DNA of 64,000 nt from an uncultured Pelagibacteraceae bacterium (GTDB lineage: Bacteria > Pseudomonadota > Alphaproteobacteria > Pelagibacterales > Pelagibacteraceae): NCBI GenBank assembly GCA_902518185.1, contig CABYFG010000005.1, forward strand, positions 31,013 to 95,012, written 5' to 3'. The position numbers and the translations under genes were made by a program. Below are positions 1 to 9,502 of this stretch, piece by piece (positions within the stretch are counted from its first letter, which is position 1; each line of letters starts with the position of its first letter). The notes under the pieces were generated by a model, which was not told the DNA's origin, ran no database searches, and saw only the letters and a list, made by a program, of their open reading frames with translations.

Positions 1-447
1 TTAGTATATGTGGTTGGTATGTTGATCTGGACTGCAAGTACAAGGCCCGCAGTTGAAGCAAAAGCTAACTTAGTCAAAGAAAATCATAAGAAAGTAGTCG
101 ATTTTATCAATGGAGAAATAAATAATTGTGGGAATAATGATGAAGGTAAATTGACTGTTTGGGGTGATCCGTGTAATGGCGAGTGGTCCTCATCTAAAGT
201 TGTGAATTATATAAACAAAAATCTTAATATAGAGAATCCTTTTTCAGAGGATACTAAAGTAAAAACTGATCCTGATCCTAGAATTAAAGCAGAAGGTAAG
301 GCGGGGCAATCAGTTGAGATGGGTGTTATATTTGTGATGTCATCAAATTTTTTACCTGATCCTGGATCTGAATGGGTTGTGGGTACTTGTTTTAAATCTC
401 CTTGTGTTGCTGCCGGAAATAATGAACTAACTTCACTCTATAGATAA
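1..447 (+). CDS. Pilin-like / pseudopilin-like protein, 5' truncated by window edge
   Basis: Frame is open from base 1 (LVYVVGMLIWTASTRPAVEAKANLVKENHKKVVDFINGEINNC); hydrophobic N-terminal helix followed by A/K/N-rich amphipathic segment and Cys-containing globular part, as in type IV pilins. Confidence 0.5.
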   Translation, partial: LVYVVGMLIWTASTRPAVEAKANLVKENHKKVVDFINGEINNCGNNDEGKLTVWGDPCNGEWSSSKVVNYINKNLNIENPFSEDTKVKTDPDPRIKAEGKAGQSVEMGVIFVMSSNFLPDPGSEWVVGTCFKSPCVAAGNNELTSLYR

Positions 448-1350
448 TCAATTTCTATAAATTTCAATTTCAGATTTTTTTAATGTATCTGTAAGATAAT
501 TATAACCAATTTTTGCATACTCCAACGGATTTGCTTTTGCCGGATCCTGCTCTGCCTCAACCACCAACCATCCTGAATAATTATTTTTTTTTAATACATT
601 AAATAAAGGTTGATAATCAATACAACCATCTCCAGGCACTGTAAACGCTCCCTCTAAGAAAGCACCTCTAAAACTTAAGTCCTCTTTTAAAGATTTTTCA
701 AGAACTTGTTTTCTTATATCTTTACAATGAACGTGCAAAATTCTCTCATGATAATTTTGTAATATGGATTTTGAGTCTCCTTTTGCAAATAACATGTGTC
801 CTGTATCTAATGTTAATTTTACACTTTCATGAGTATTTTCTATAAGTCTTTCAGTATCTTTTTGAGTTTCAATTACTGTTCCCATATGATGATGATATGC
901 CAAAGGCATCCCTTCATCCTCTAAATATTTTCCTAGTTCAGAAATTTTTTCACAAAACTTCTGCCATTCGTCCCTTTCCATTTGGGGCCGAGTTGATAAT
1001 TTTCTATTAGGATCTCCTTGTATAGAGCCAGAAACTTCTGCGAAAACTATACAAGGTGCATCACAATCTTTAAATAAATCTAGTTGTTCTTGAATGGATT
1101 TTTTTTCTTCCTCAACAGAATTTTTTCTTAGATTAGCACCATACCATCCTGAGCAAAGTTTAAGATTAAATTGATTTAATTTTGGAATTAATTCCGAAGA
1201 TTTCTTTGGAAATTTTCCACCAGACTCTATGCCTATATAGCCTGCTTCATTAGCTTCTTTTAAACATTGTTCTAATGTAGTTTCACCACCTAACTCGGGC
1301 ATGTCATCATTACTCCATGCAATGGGTGCAACTCCTAATTTTACTGACAT
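448..1350 (-). CDS. iolE: Myo-inosose-2 dehydratase (IolE-like, xylose isomerase-like TIM barrel)
   Basis: Motifs GVAPIAWSNDDMPELGG, LAYHHHMGTVIET, LDTGHMLFAKGD, HVHCKDIR, FTVPGDGCIDYQP, VVEAEQDPAKANPLEYA. Confidence 0.88.
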   Translation of the reverse strand: MSVKLGVAPIAWSNDDMPELGGETTLEQCLKEANEAGYIGIESGGKFPKKSSELIPKLNQFNLKLCSGWYGANLRKNSVEEEKKSIQEQLDLFKDCDAPCIVFAEVSGSIQGDPNRKLSTRPQMERDEWQKFCEKISELGKYLEDEGMPLAYHHHMGTVIETQKDTERLIENTHESVKLTLDTGHMLFAKGDSKSILQNYHERILHVHCKDIRKQVLEKSLKEDLSFRGAFLEGAFTVPGDGCIDYQPLFNVLKKNNYSGWLVVEAEQDPAKANPLEYAKIGYNYLTDTLKKSEIEIYRN

Positions 1351-1394
1351 AAGAAATTTTTTTAGTTAAGTTATTATTTTAATACAAATTTTAA

Positions 1395-2396
1395 ATGATT
1401 GATATAGCTTTATTTGGACTTGGTAGAATTGGTATTATGCATGGAAAAAATTTAATGCGTAGTAAAGATTTTAATCTTAAATATATTTATGACATTGAAC
1501 AAAAATTATCTAAAAAATATTCAAAAACATTAAAAACAAAAGCTATAAACAAACCATCTGTGGCTTATAAAGATAAAAATATAAAAGCTATTTTTATTGC
1601 CTCAACAACATCGACACATATTAGATTTATTTTAGATGGTGTTAAAAATAGAAAAATTATCTTTTGTGAAAAACCACTGGATTTAAGTATTAAAAAAATT
1701 GAAACTTGCAAAAAAAAAATTAATAAATTAAATCCAAAAATACAAATAGGTTTTAATAGACGATATGATCCAACACACAATAGCTTAAGAAAACAATTAC
1801 TTAGTGGAAAAATAGGTAAATTAGAAAAAATTATTATCACTAGTCGTGATCCTGCCCCGCCAACTATGAAATATCTAAAAGAATCTGGTGGTATTTTTAG
1901 AGATATGATGATCCATGATTTTGATCTTGTTAGATTCTACCTTAGTAATGATGAGCCTGCAAAAATAATAGCCTCTGGCAGCAACATATCAGACAAAAGA
2001 TTTGATAAAATAAAAGATTTTGAATTAGCATCTACCATAATTAGATCTAAAGCTGGTGTTCAGTGCATAATAACTAATTCCAGACATTGTAGTTTTGGTT
2101 ATGATCAAAGAATAGAATTATTTGGATCAAAAGGTATGTTAATTTCAGAAAATAAAAGACAAAACGAGACATCTATATATTCTGCACAATCAACTTCAAA
2201 TAAATCTCCTCTGCTTAATTTTTTTATTGATAGGTATAAAGATGCTTACAAAAATCAATTAAAGGATTTTGCAAAATTTATTAGAAAGAAAATTCAACCT
2301 CTTGCAGGATTTGAAGAGGGAAGAAAAGCTCTGATAATTGCGAATGCAGCTCAAAAATCTTTAAGATCAAAAAAGTTTGAAAAACTTAATCTTTAA
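1395..2396 (+). CDS. iolG: Gfo/Idh/MocA family oxidoreductase, probable inositol 2-dehydrogenase
   Basis: N-terminal Rossmann motif GLGRIGIMHGKN, CEKPLDLS, IGFNRRYDP, IHDFDLVRF; divergent from iolE. Confidence 0.75.
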   Translation: MIDIALFGLGRIGIMHGKNLMRSKDFNLKYIYDIEQKLSKKYSKTLKTKAINKPSVAYKDKNIKAIFIASTTSTHIRFILDGVKNRKIIFCEKPLDLSIKKIETCKKKINKLNPKIQIGFNRRYDPTHNSLRKQLLSGKIGKLEKIIITSRDPAPPTMKYLKESGGIFRDMMIHDFDLVRFYLSNDEPAKIIASGSNISDKRFDKIKDFELASTIIRSKAGVQCIITNSRHCSFGYDQRIELFGSKGMLISENKRQNETSIYSAQSTSNKSPLLNFFIDRYKDAYKNQLKDFAKFIRKKIQPLAGFEEGRKALIIANAAQKSLRSKKFEKLNL

Positions 2397-2497
2397 TTGA
2401 ATCAACCCTTAGTAGAATACAACCTGTCTGCTTTACAACTAAATGATATTTTGATTAGATTTTACTTTTAAAAGTTAACTTTAATTAAAGGGGAATA

Positions 2498-3421
2498 ATG
2501 AAAAAAATAAAAAACTTTATATTAGCTTTAGCTGCATGGGCAATGATGTCTGTATCTGCTTTAGCTGTAGATATAATTGTGGTTTCTCATGGTCAAGCAA
2601 ACGATCCTTTCTGGTCAGTTGCTAAAAATGGAGTTGATGCTGGATGTAAAGACATGGGAGTGTCTTGCAAATACACAGCACCAGCTACTTTTGACATGGT
2701 AGAAATGGCAAAATTAATTGATAATGCTGTATCACAAAAACCTAAAGGTATTGTGATCACATTACCAGATGCTGCTGCTTTAGGAAAATCAGTTAAAGCT
2801 GCGATTGCTGCTGGTATTCCTGTAATATCAATGAACTCTGGATCTGATGATTATGCATCTTTAGGAATTAGTGCACACGTTGGACAAACTGAGTTTGAAG
2901 CAGGTGTAGGTGGTGGACAAAAAATGAAAGCCGCTGGTGGAAAAAAAGCATTATGTGTTAACCATGAGGTCGGAAACGTTGCACTTGATAGAAGATGTGC
3001 TGGTTTCAAAAAAGGTTTCGGTGGATCTGTTGATATTTTAGGTACTTCAAATGATCCAACAGAAATTCAAAAAGCTGTTGCTGCAAAATTAGGTGGTGGC
3101 TATGACACTATTCTAACTTTAGGTGCTGGATTATCTGGTGAAGCAGCTTTGAAAGCACTTGAGTCAGCTGGAAAAGTTGGTTCTGTAAGATTAGGAACAT
3201 TTGATATGTCTCCAAATATGTTAAAAGCTGCTGCTGCAGGAAAAGTAGAGTTTTTAATTGACCAACAGCAATATCTACAAGGATATTTACCAATAGCTAT
3301 CTTTGGACAATATATGAGATGGGGAACAATGCCAGCAGGTGTAGTAATGACTGGACCTGGGTTCGTAACTCCTGACAATGCGTCTAAAGTAATTAAATGG
3401 GCAGCTCAAGGTTATAGATAA
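2498..3421 (+). CDS. Sugar/polyol ABC transporter periplasmic substrate-binding protein
   Basis: Signal peptide then VDIIVVSHGQANDPFWSVAKNGVDAG; Peripl_BP_4-like; upstream AAAGGGG ribosome binding site; followed by permease and ATPase. Confidence 0.88.
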   Translation: MKKIKNFILALAAWAMMSVSALAVDIIVVSHGQANDPFWSVAKNGVDAGCKDMGVSCKYTAPATFDMVEMAKLIDNAVSQKPKGIVITLPDAAALGKSVKAAIAAGIPVISMNSGSDDYASLGISAHVGQTEFEAGVGGGQKMKAAGGKKALCVNHEVGNVALDRRCAGFKKGFGGSVDILGTSNDPTEIQKAVAAKLGGGYDTILTLGAGLSGEAALKALESAGKVGSVRLGTFDMSPNMLKAAAAGKVEFLIDQQQYLQGYLPIAIFGQYMRWGTMPAGVVMTGPGFVTPDNASKVIKWAAQGYR

Positions 3422-3432
3422 AAATATGAATT

Positions 3433-3467
3433 AAAGGCCTGACTAATGTTAGTCAGGCCTTTTTTTT
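3433..3467 (+). terminator. Intercistronic stem-loop with U-tract between binding protein and permease genes
   Basis: AAAGGCCTGACTAA-TG-TTAGTCAGGCCTTT perfect inverted repeat followed by T-run. Confidence 0.92.
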
Positions 3468-3493
3468 AATCATCTTTAAATTATAATTTTTTT

Positions 3494-4621
3494 ATGTCTG
3501 TAAAATCAGAGAGTATTCAATCTAAAAAAGATAGTGGACAAGATGAAAGACTTAAAAAAATTTCACCTCTTAGAGTTTTATTAAACAGACCAGAGCTTGG
3601 TGCTTTGGGTGGCTCAATTTTAGTTTTTATTTTTTTTGGAATAGTTGCTGGTGACACTGGAATGTTTAGCGCTTATGGGACATTAAATTTTTTAGATGTT
3701 TCGGCTAATTTAGGAATTATTGCTATTGCTGCTGCAATGTTAATGATCGGTGGAGAGTTTGATTTATCAATTGGATCAATGATTGGTTTTGCAGGAATCT
3801 GTATCGCTATACCTGCAATTTATTGGGGCTGGCCTTTATGGACGAGTATTATTTTTGCTTTTGCTATGGCAGTACTAATTGGTTATTTCAATGGTATAAT
3901 GGTAGTAAAAACTGGTCTTCCATCCTTCATAGTAACTCTTGCAATGTTGTTCATTTTAAGAGGGGCAACTTTGGCTATTACGAGATTAATTACAGGAAGA
4001 ACTCAAGTACCCGGGTTAAGAGTTTTAATAGAGGATGATCCAATCGCTTGGTTGTTCGCAACAGATACTTTTCAATGGTTATTCACATGGCTAGGATCGA
4101 TGAAATTAATTGCACTGAGAACTGACGGTACACCATTAGCTACAGGTATTCCACCATCAGTAATATGGTTTATTGCCCTTACATTATTTGCGACTTGGAT
4201 ACTTATGAAAACTAGATATGGAAATTGGATATTTGCATCAGGTGGAGATAAAGTTGGTGCTACAAATGTTGGTGTACCTGTTGGAAGAGTAAAAATAAGT
4301 CTATTTATTGGAACAGCTGTAGCATCGACAATATTTGCTTGTATTCAAGTTTTAGATGCAGGTTCTGCAGATACTATGAGAGGAACTTTAAAAGAATTGG
4401 AAGCAATAGCAGCTGCCGTGGTTGGCGGTTGTCTTTTGACTGGAGGTTATGGCTCTGCCATCGGAGCAGCATTGGGCGCTATTATTTTTGGCACTGTATC
4501 AATGGGAATTTTTTATACAGATGTGGATACTGATTGGTTTAAGGTTTTTTTAGGCGCAATGATGTTAATTGCAGTAGTATTCAATAATTATATTAGAAAA
4601 AAAGTTACGGAGACTAAGTAA
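3494..4621 (+). CDS. Sugar ABC transporter permease (BPD_transp_2-like)
   Basis: Multi-spanning hydrophobic protein, [33 protein letters not shown] motifs. Confidence 0.88.
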   Translation: MSVKSESIQSKKDSGQDERLKKISPLRVLLNRPELGALGGSILVFIFFGIVAGDTGMFSAYGTLNFLDVSANLGIIAIAAAMLMIGGEFDLSIGSMIGFAGICIAIPAIYWGWPLWTSIIFAFAMAVLIGYFNGIMVVKTGLPSFIVTLAMLFILRGATLAITRLITGRTQVPGLRVLIEDDPIAWLFATDTFQWLFTWLGSMKLIALRTDGTPLATGIPPSVIWFIALTLFATWILMKTRYGNWIFASGGDKVGATNVGVPVGRVKISLFIGTAVASTIFACIQVLDAGSADTMRGTLKELEAIAAAVVGGCLLTGGYGSAIGAALGAIIFGTVSMGIFYTDVDTDWFKVFLGAMMLIAVVFNNYIRKKVTETK

Positions 4622-5415
4622 TGTCTGAATATTTAGTTCAATTCAATAATATAAGTAAATTTTTTGGTAAAGTAATTGCTTTAAAAGACGTCACCATGAA
4701 ACTTAAAAAAGGCGAAATAATGTGCTTACTTGGTGACAATGGAGCTGGAAAATCTACTTTGATAAAAACTTTAGCAGGCGTTCATAAGCCTGATGAAGGT
4801 GAAATTATTTTTGAAGATCAAAAAATAGTTTTTGACTCACCACGAGATGCTTTGGATATTGGGATAGGTACTGTTTATCAAGATTTAGCATTAGTTTCCC
4901 TTATGAGTGTAACTAGAAATTTTTTTATGGGCAGAGAGCCACAAAAAGGTTTACCTTTTTTCAAAACTTTTGATATTGAAAAAGCAAACACTATAGCTGC
5001 AGAAAGAATGGGACAAATAGGTATTGATGTGAGAGACCCATCACAAGCCGTCGGTACGATGTCTGGAGGTGAAAGACAATGTCTCGCTATTTCTAGAGCA
5101 ATTTATTTTGGGGCAAAAGTTTTGGTATTAGATGAACCAACATCAGCATTAGGTGTACATCAAGCTTCAATGGTCCTGAAATATATTGTTAAAGCAGCAT
5201 CACAAGGTTTAGCTGTAATTTTAATAACACACAACGTTCATCATGCTTATCCTGTTGGAAATAGTTTTACAGTTTTAAATCGAGGAAAAAGTATGGGGAC
5301 ATTTCAAAAAAAAGATATATCTAGAGAAAAACTTTTAAGCATGATGGCAGGTGGTGAGGAATTAGATAAGTTAGAAGTCGAACTTAAAGAAATGGACCGA
5401 ATAGAAAATAATTAG
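4621..5415 (+). CDS. Sugar ABC transporter ATP-binding protein
   Basis: Walker [11 protein letters not shown], signature [15 protein letters not shown], Walker [13 protein letters not shown]; one-base overlap with permease stop. Confidence 0.92.
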   Translation: MSEYLVQFNNISKFFGKVIALKDVTMKLKKGEIMCLLGDNGAGKSTLIKTLAGVHKPDEGEIIFEDQKIVFDSPRDALDIGIGTVYQDLALVSLMSVTRNFFMGREPQKGLPFFKTFDIEKANTIAAERMGQIGIDVRDPSQAVGTMSGGERQCLAISRAIYFGAKVLVLDEPTSALGVHQASMVLKYIVKAASQGLAVILITHNVHHAYPVGNSFTVLNRGKSMGTFQKKDISREKLLSMMAGGEELDKLEVELKEMDRIENN

Positions 5416-5483
5416 ACAAATATACCACTTCTACAAACATAAATTTTGCTGTAATATTTTTTAAATAAAGAAAGGGGTAAAAT

Positions 5484-5801
5484 ATGAAAGCATATATAAT
5501 GGGTAATTACACTGAAAAAGCTTTTCAGGGTTTTTTAAAAGATCCAACAAGTGATAGAAAAGCTGTGGTGGAGCAATTAACAAAAGCTATGGGTGGAACA
5601 ATGCATAGCATGGATATCGTTAGAGGTTCTTATGATTTTGTAGTTGTTACTGACGTTCCAAGTTTTGATGATTTTGCAGCAATTAAATTGGTTGTTGAAG
5701 CATCTGGAGCTGTAAGAAATTTGACAATGCTTGAGGCAATTGATTTTACAAAAGCTACAACAAAAGCTAGTAAAATTGGTTACAAAGCCCCGGGTCAATA
5801 A
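5484..5801 (+). CDS. GYD-domain family small protein
   Basis: MKAYIMGNYTEKAFQGFLKDP...GTMHSMDIVRGSYDFVVVTDVPSFDDFAAIKL resembles GYD domain proteins. Confidence 0.75.
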   Translation: MKAYIMGNYTEKAFQGFLKDPTSDRKAVVEQLTKAMGGTMHSMDIVRGSYDFVVVTDVPSFDDFAAIKLVVEASGAVRNLTMLEAIDFTKATTKASKIGYKAPGQ

Positions 5802-5810
5802 TCTTTTGGT

Positions 5811-5853
5811 ATAACTTCTGGCTGCGGACTGGAAGTTATATTAATTTTTTTTT
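5811..5853 (+). terminator. Intrinsic terminator downstream of GYD gene
   Basis: ATAACTTCT/GGAAGTTAT stem (11-nt loop) followed by ATTAATTTTTTTTT. Confidence 0.7.
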
Positions 5854-6314
5854 AATTTTGAAGAAAATTTAAGATTCTCGTTATTAAATTTTGAAGAATG
5901 TTTTTGGATAAAATCATCCATAATTTTTACTTTTTCATCTTCAAATTCAGAGACTTTTCTACTATTTAGATCAACATATAAAGCGAGAACTTCTATAGTT
6001 GATGCGAGATACTTTTTTTCTTTATGAACCATTTCCATTTTATATTGTAGTCTTTTTTTATCGTGATCAAAATAAATTAGATTAACATCAACCTCATCAT
6101 CAACCTTGAGCTCTTGATTATAGGTAATATTTGACTCTACAATCATCGTACTTTTACCAGTTGTTTTTGCTGAACGCTCACCCATTTTGAATATATTGTT
6201 TAGAGTATCTGCTCCATATTTATCAAAGATCAAAAGATAATATGATACGTTCATATGATCATTATAATCTATCCAATCTTTAATGATTTTTTGAGAGCTC
6301 AAAAAGACCGACAT
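5841..6314 (-). CDS. Acyl-CoA thioesterase-like (hotdog fold)
   Basis: IIKDWIDYNDHMNVSYYLLIFDKYGADTL - 4-hydroxybenzoyl-CoA thioesterase-like motif. Confidence 0.75.
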   Translation of the reverse strand: MSVFLSSQKIIKDWIDYNDHMNVSYYLLIFDKYGADTLNNIFKMGERSAKTTGKSTMIVESNITYNQELKVDDEVDVNLIYFDHDKKRLQYKMEMVHKEKKYLASTIEVLALYVDLNSRKVSEFEDEKVKIMDDFIQKHSSKFNNENLKFSSKLKKN

Positions 6315-6335
6315 TAAATATTTTTGTACGTTTTA

Positions 6336-6689
6336 TTAATGATTTGGATTTTCGTTATCCACTACAAGACATATTTCAGATTTTGTTAAAAATCTTCTTC
6401 CCGTTCCATTGTCTAATGAAAACATGCCTCCAATTCCTTTCACAGCATCTATTGTAAGGTCTGTATGTTTCCACTTTTCATATTGATCACCATTCATATA
6501 AAAAGGAACTCCACCAATTTCTCCCAACTTTATATCATTATCACCTAAAGGGAATTCTCCTTCTTGAAAACACATTGGTGCACTTCCATCACAACAACCT
6601 CCTGATTGGTGAAACATCAATTTTTCCCCGTATTTCTCTTTTAATTCAGACAGTAAGTTTAATGCCGAATGTGTTGCAGATACTTTCAT
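6336..6689 (-). CDS. DUF779 domain protein (start likely at MKVSATHSA rather than the track's upstream ATG)
   Basis: HQSGGCCDGSAPMCFQEGEFPLGDNDIKLGEIGGVPFYM, DUF779-like; partner of aldehyde dehydrogenases. Confidence 0.82.
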   Translation of the reverse strand: MKVSATHSALNLLSELKEKYGEKLMFHQSGGCCDGSAPMCFQEGEFPLGDNDIKLGEIGGVPFYMNGDQYEKWKHTDLTIDAVKGIGGMFSLDNGTGRRFLTKSEICLVVDNENPNH

Positions 6690-6698
6690 ATTTTTTCT

Positions 6699-6727
6699 CT
6701 GGCCCATGATATCGAATCATGGACCAG
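6699..6727 (-). promoter_or_regulatory. GC-rich intercistronic hairpin between aldehyde dehydrogenase and DUF779 genes
   Basis: In minus-strand RNA: CTGGTCCATGAT-TCGAT-ATCATGGGCCAG, 12-bp stem with one G-U, 5-nt loop, no T-run. Confidence 0.75.
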
Positions 6728-6741
6728 TATATATTATTTGA

Positions 6742-8469
6742 TTAAAAGAAGCCTAATTTTTTCTCAGCATAAGAAACGTGAAGATTCTTATTCTGTCTGT
6801 AATGATTAAGCATCATTTTGTGAGTTTCTCTTCCAACCCCAGATTGTTTGTAACCACCAAATGGAGAGTGAGCTGGATAAGCGTGATAGCAATTAGTCCA
6901 TACTATTCCAGCTTGTATAGCTCTACCCATTCTGTAGGCAATATTGCCATTTCTAGTCCAAACAGCTGCTCCTAAACCATAAAGAGTATCATTAGCAATT
7001 TTCAATGCTTCTGCTTCATCTTTAAATTTAATTACAGATACAACAGGTCCGAAGATTTCTTCTTGAGATATTCTCATATCATTTTTTGCCTCAAACACAG
7101 TTGGTTGAATATAATTACCTTTTTCCAACCCGCTGTTAAGTTTAGCAACACTTCCACCTGTTAGGACTTTCGCACCCTCTTTTTTCCCTAGATCAAGATA
7201 AGATTTAATTTTCTCCATTTGCTCTACGGAAGCTTGTGCTCCAATCATAGTTTCCATTTTCAAAGGATTGTCTTGAACAACAGCTTTTGTTCTAGCTATA
7301 GCTCTTTCCATGAATTTATCATAGATAGACTCTTGAACTAAAGCTCTACTTGGACAAGTACAAACTTCACCTTGGTTAAGATTAAACATAACAAAACCTT
7401 CAATACATTTATCAAAGAAATCATCATCTTTATCCATGATATCTTCAAAGAAAATGTTAGGAGATTTACCACCTAATTCCAAAGTAATTGGAATTATGTT
7501 TTGTGCAGCATACTGCATGATCAATCTTCCTGTTGTAGTTTCACCAGTAAATGCAACTTTAGCAACTCTTTTTGAAGATGCCAAAGGTTTACCTGCTTCT
7601 AATCCAAAACCACTTACGATGTTTACAACTCCTGGAGGCAATAAATCTCCAATAAGTTCCATCATCACCATAATTGATGCTGGTGTTTGCTCAGCTGGTT
7701 TTAAAACTGAACAATTTCCTGCAGCAAGAGCTGGTGCGAGTTTCCATGTTGCCATTAACAATGGGAAGTTCCATGGTACTATCTGACCAACTACACCTAA
7801 TGGTTCAGGTATATTGTACGAGTATTGAGAGTTGCTAATTTCTGCAATTGAACCCTCTTCTGCTCTAATTACGCCAGCAAAATATCTCCAATGATCAACA
7901 ACCAATGGTAAATCTGCTGCCATACATTCTCTTATTGGTTTTCCATTATCTAAACATTCAGCGGTAGCTAACAAATTTAGATTTTTTTCTAAAACATCAG
8001 CAATCTTATATAAAATATTTGATCTAGTTGTGATGTCTGTCTTTCCCCATTCTGGGAAAGCTGCGTGTGCTGCATCCAAAGCAGCTTCTACGTCTTGTTC
8101 ATTAGATCGTGCAACTGAACAGATTTTCTCATTAGATATCGGGCTAACATTATCAAAATATTTACCTGACTTGGGTTCTACAAATTTTCCATTTATGTAG
8201 TTTCCATATTTTGCTTTAAATGGAAATTTAACCTTTAAATGAGATGTATCTAATACAGATGACACTTTTAATGCTTCTGCACTCATTTTTTCTCCTCTTG
8301 TTTTTTTTGTTGTTTTTAGTTTAGTTGTTTTTCTAGATTTTTGAGAATGCTTCTTAGTCGCAGACTTTTTTCTCAAATTTTTTTTAATTTTTTTTCTAGA
8401 AGATTTGACCAATTTTTTTTTCTTTTTTTTGGTCTTTGTTTTTATTGCTATTTTTTTTTTAATAGCCAT
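6742..8469 (-). CDS. NAD-dependent aldehyde dehydrogenase; conventional start at 8286, with an in-frame lysine-rich N-terminal extension up to 8469
   Basis: ALDH motifs [69 protein letters not shown] ribosome binding site upstream of the internal ATG at 8286. Confidence 0.92.
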   Translation of the reverse strand: MAIKKKIAIKTKTKKKKKKLVKSSRKKIKKNLRKKSATKKHSQKSRKTTKLKTTKKTRGEKMSAEALKVSSVLDTSHLKVKFPFKAKYGNYINGKFVEPKSGKYFDNVSPISNEKICSVARSNEQDVEAALDAAHAAFPEWGKTDITTRSNILYKIADVLEKNLNLLATAECLDNGKPIRECMAADLPLVVDHWRYFAGVIRAEEGSIAEISNSQYSYNIPEPLGVVGQIVPWNFPLLMATWKLAPALAAGNCSVLKPAEQTPASIMVMMELIGDLLPPGVVNIVSGFGLEAGKPLASSKRVAKVAFTGETTTGRLIMQYAAQNIIPITLELGGKSPNIFFEDIMDKDDDFFDKCIEGFVMFNLNQGEVCTCPSRALVQESIYDKFMERAIARTKAVVQDNPLKMETMIGAQASVEQMEKIKSYLDLGKKEGAKVLTGGSVAKLNSGLEKGNYIQPTVFEAKNDMRISQEEIFGPVVSVIKFKDEAEALKIANDTLYGLGAAVWTRNGNIAYRMGRAIQAGIVWTNCYHAYPAHSPFGGYKQSGVGRETHKMMLNHYRQNKNLHVSYAEKKLGFF

Positions 8470-8593
8470 CTTATAATTAAACTAAATAATTTATTAATTA
8501 TCTATTCGTATTATTTTAATTTTTCTACCTAAGATTGTGTATATACAACATATTGTGTTTGTCTTTTAAATTACTAATATTTTAAAATCAAAA

Positions 8594-9502
8594 ATGAATA
8601 CGAATTTTTTTAAAAAAGTAAGAATTTTAGACGGAGGGATCGGACAAGAACTTTTAATAAGAGGAATGAAACCAAAGGGGACTTTGTGGAGTGCAAGTGC
8701 TTTGTTAAATGAAAATTATCATGATCTTTTATTAAATACACATTTAGATTTCATTAAAGCAGGCGCTGATGTAATAGTAACAACTACTTTTGCAACAAGA
8801 AGAATAAGGCTGGTAGAGAATAAAGTTCAAGACAAATTTGAGTACTTAAATCAAAAAGCCTGCGAAATAGCAAAAAAAGCAAAAAACCAATATCCAAAAA
8901 TATTAATTGCAGGCGGTCTTCCACCACAAAATTTAACTTATAAAGTAGATGAGAGACCAGATCATGACATTAAAAATGATTTTTATAATCAGGCAAAATT
9001 AATTAATCCTTATATCGATTTTTTTTATTTTGATGTTTTAAGCAGTGTAAAAGAAATTAAGATCGCAATTGAAAGTATTAATGAATTTAATAAACCTTTT
9101 TTAATAGGTTTACATATATCTAAAGGAAAAAACTTACCAAGTGGAGAAAAAATTTCAGATACAATTGAAGTTATAAAAAATAATAAAGTTCTAGGAATAA
9201 TGTTATCTTGTGTTTCACCGGAGAATTTCCAATCAAATTTAAGTGAAATAAAAAAGCTTGGTATCCCATTTGGCTTCAAGATAAATGGATACCTTAAGAC
9301 CGAACCATTTCCGAAAATAAATCAAATTAAAAGCGATAGCTCTTATCTTCAACCTACTGAATTTTTAGGCAAAAGAAAAGATCTTACTCCAAAAAAAATG
9401 TTTAAATTTGTAAAAAAATTTAAATTGGAAGGGGCCACAATATTAGGTGGATGTTGTGAAGTGGGACCAGATCATATTAAAGAATTTTCATCACTTAAGT
9501 GA
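8594..9502 (+). CDS. Homocysteine S-methyltransferase family protein
   Basis: ILDGGIGQELLIRG, GADVIVTTTFATRR, C-terminal zinc-binding GGCCEVGPDHI. Confidence 0.85.
   Translation: MNTNFFKKVRILDGGIGQELLIRGMKPKGTLWSASALLNENYHDLLLNTHLDFIKAGADVIVTTTFATRRIRLVENKVQDKFEYLNQKACEIAKKAKNQYPKILIAGGLPPQNLTYKVDERPDHDIKNDFYNQAKLINPYIDFFYFDVLSSVKEIKIAIESINEFNKPFLIGLHISKGKNLPSGEKISDTIEVIKNNKVLGIMLSCVSPENFQSNLSEIKKLGIPFGFKINGYLKTEPFPKINQIKSDSSYLQPTEFLGKRKDLTPKKMFKFVKKFKLEGATILGGCCEVGPDHIKEFSSLK

Noticed and set aside
3100-3378. Two minus-strand ORFs inside the binding-protein gene
   Set aside because: Complement shadows of a conserved CDS
8470-8593. Possible SAM riboswitch upstream of the homocysteine methyltransferase gene, and a TGTATATACA palindrome
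   Set aside because: No recognisable SAM-riboswitch core; a 10-bp A/T palindrome is expected by chance in this composition
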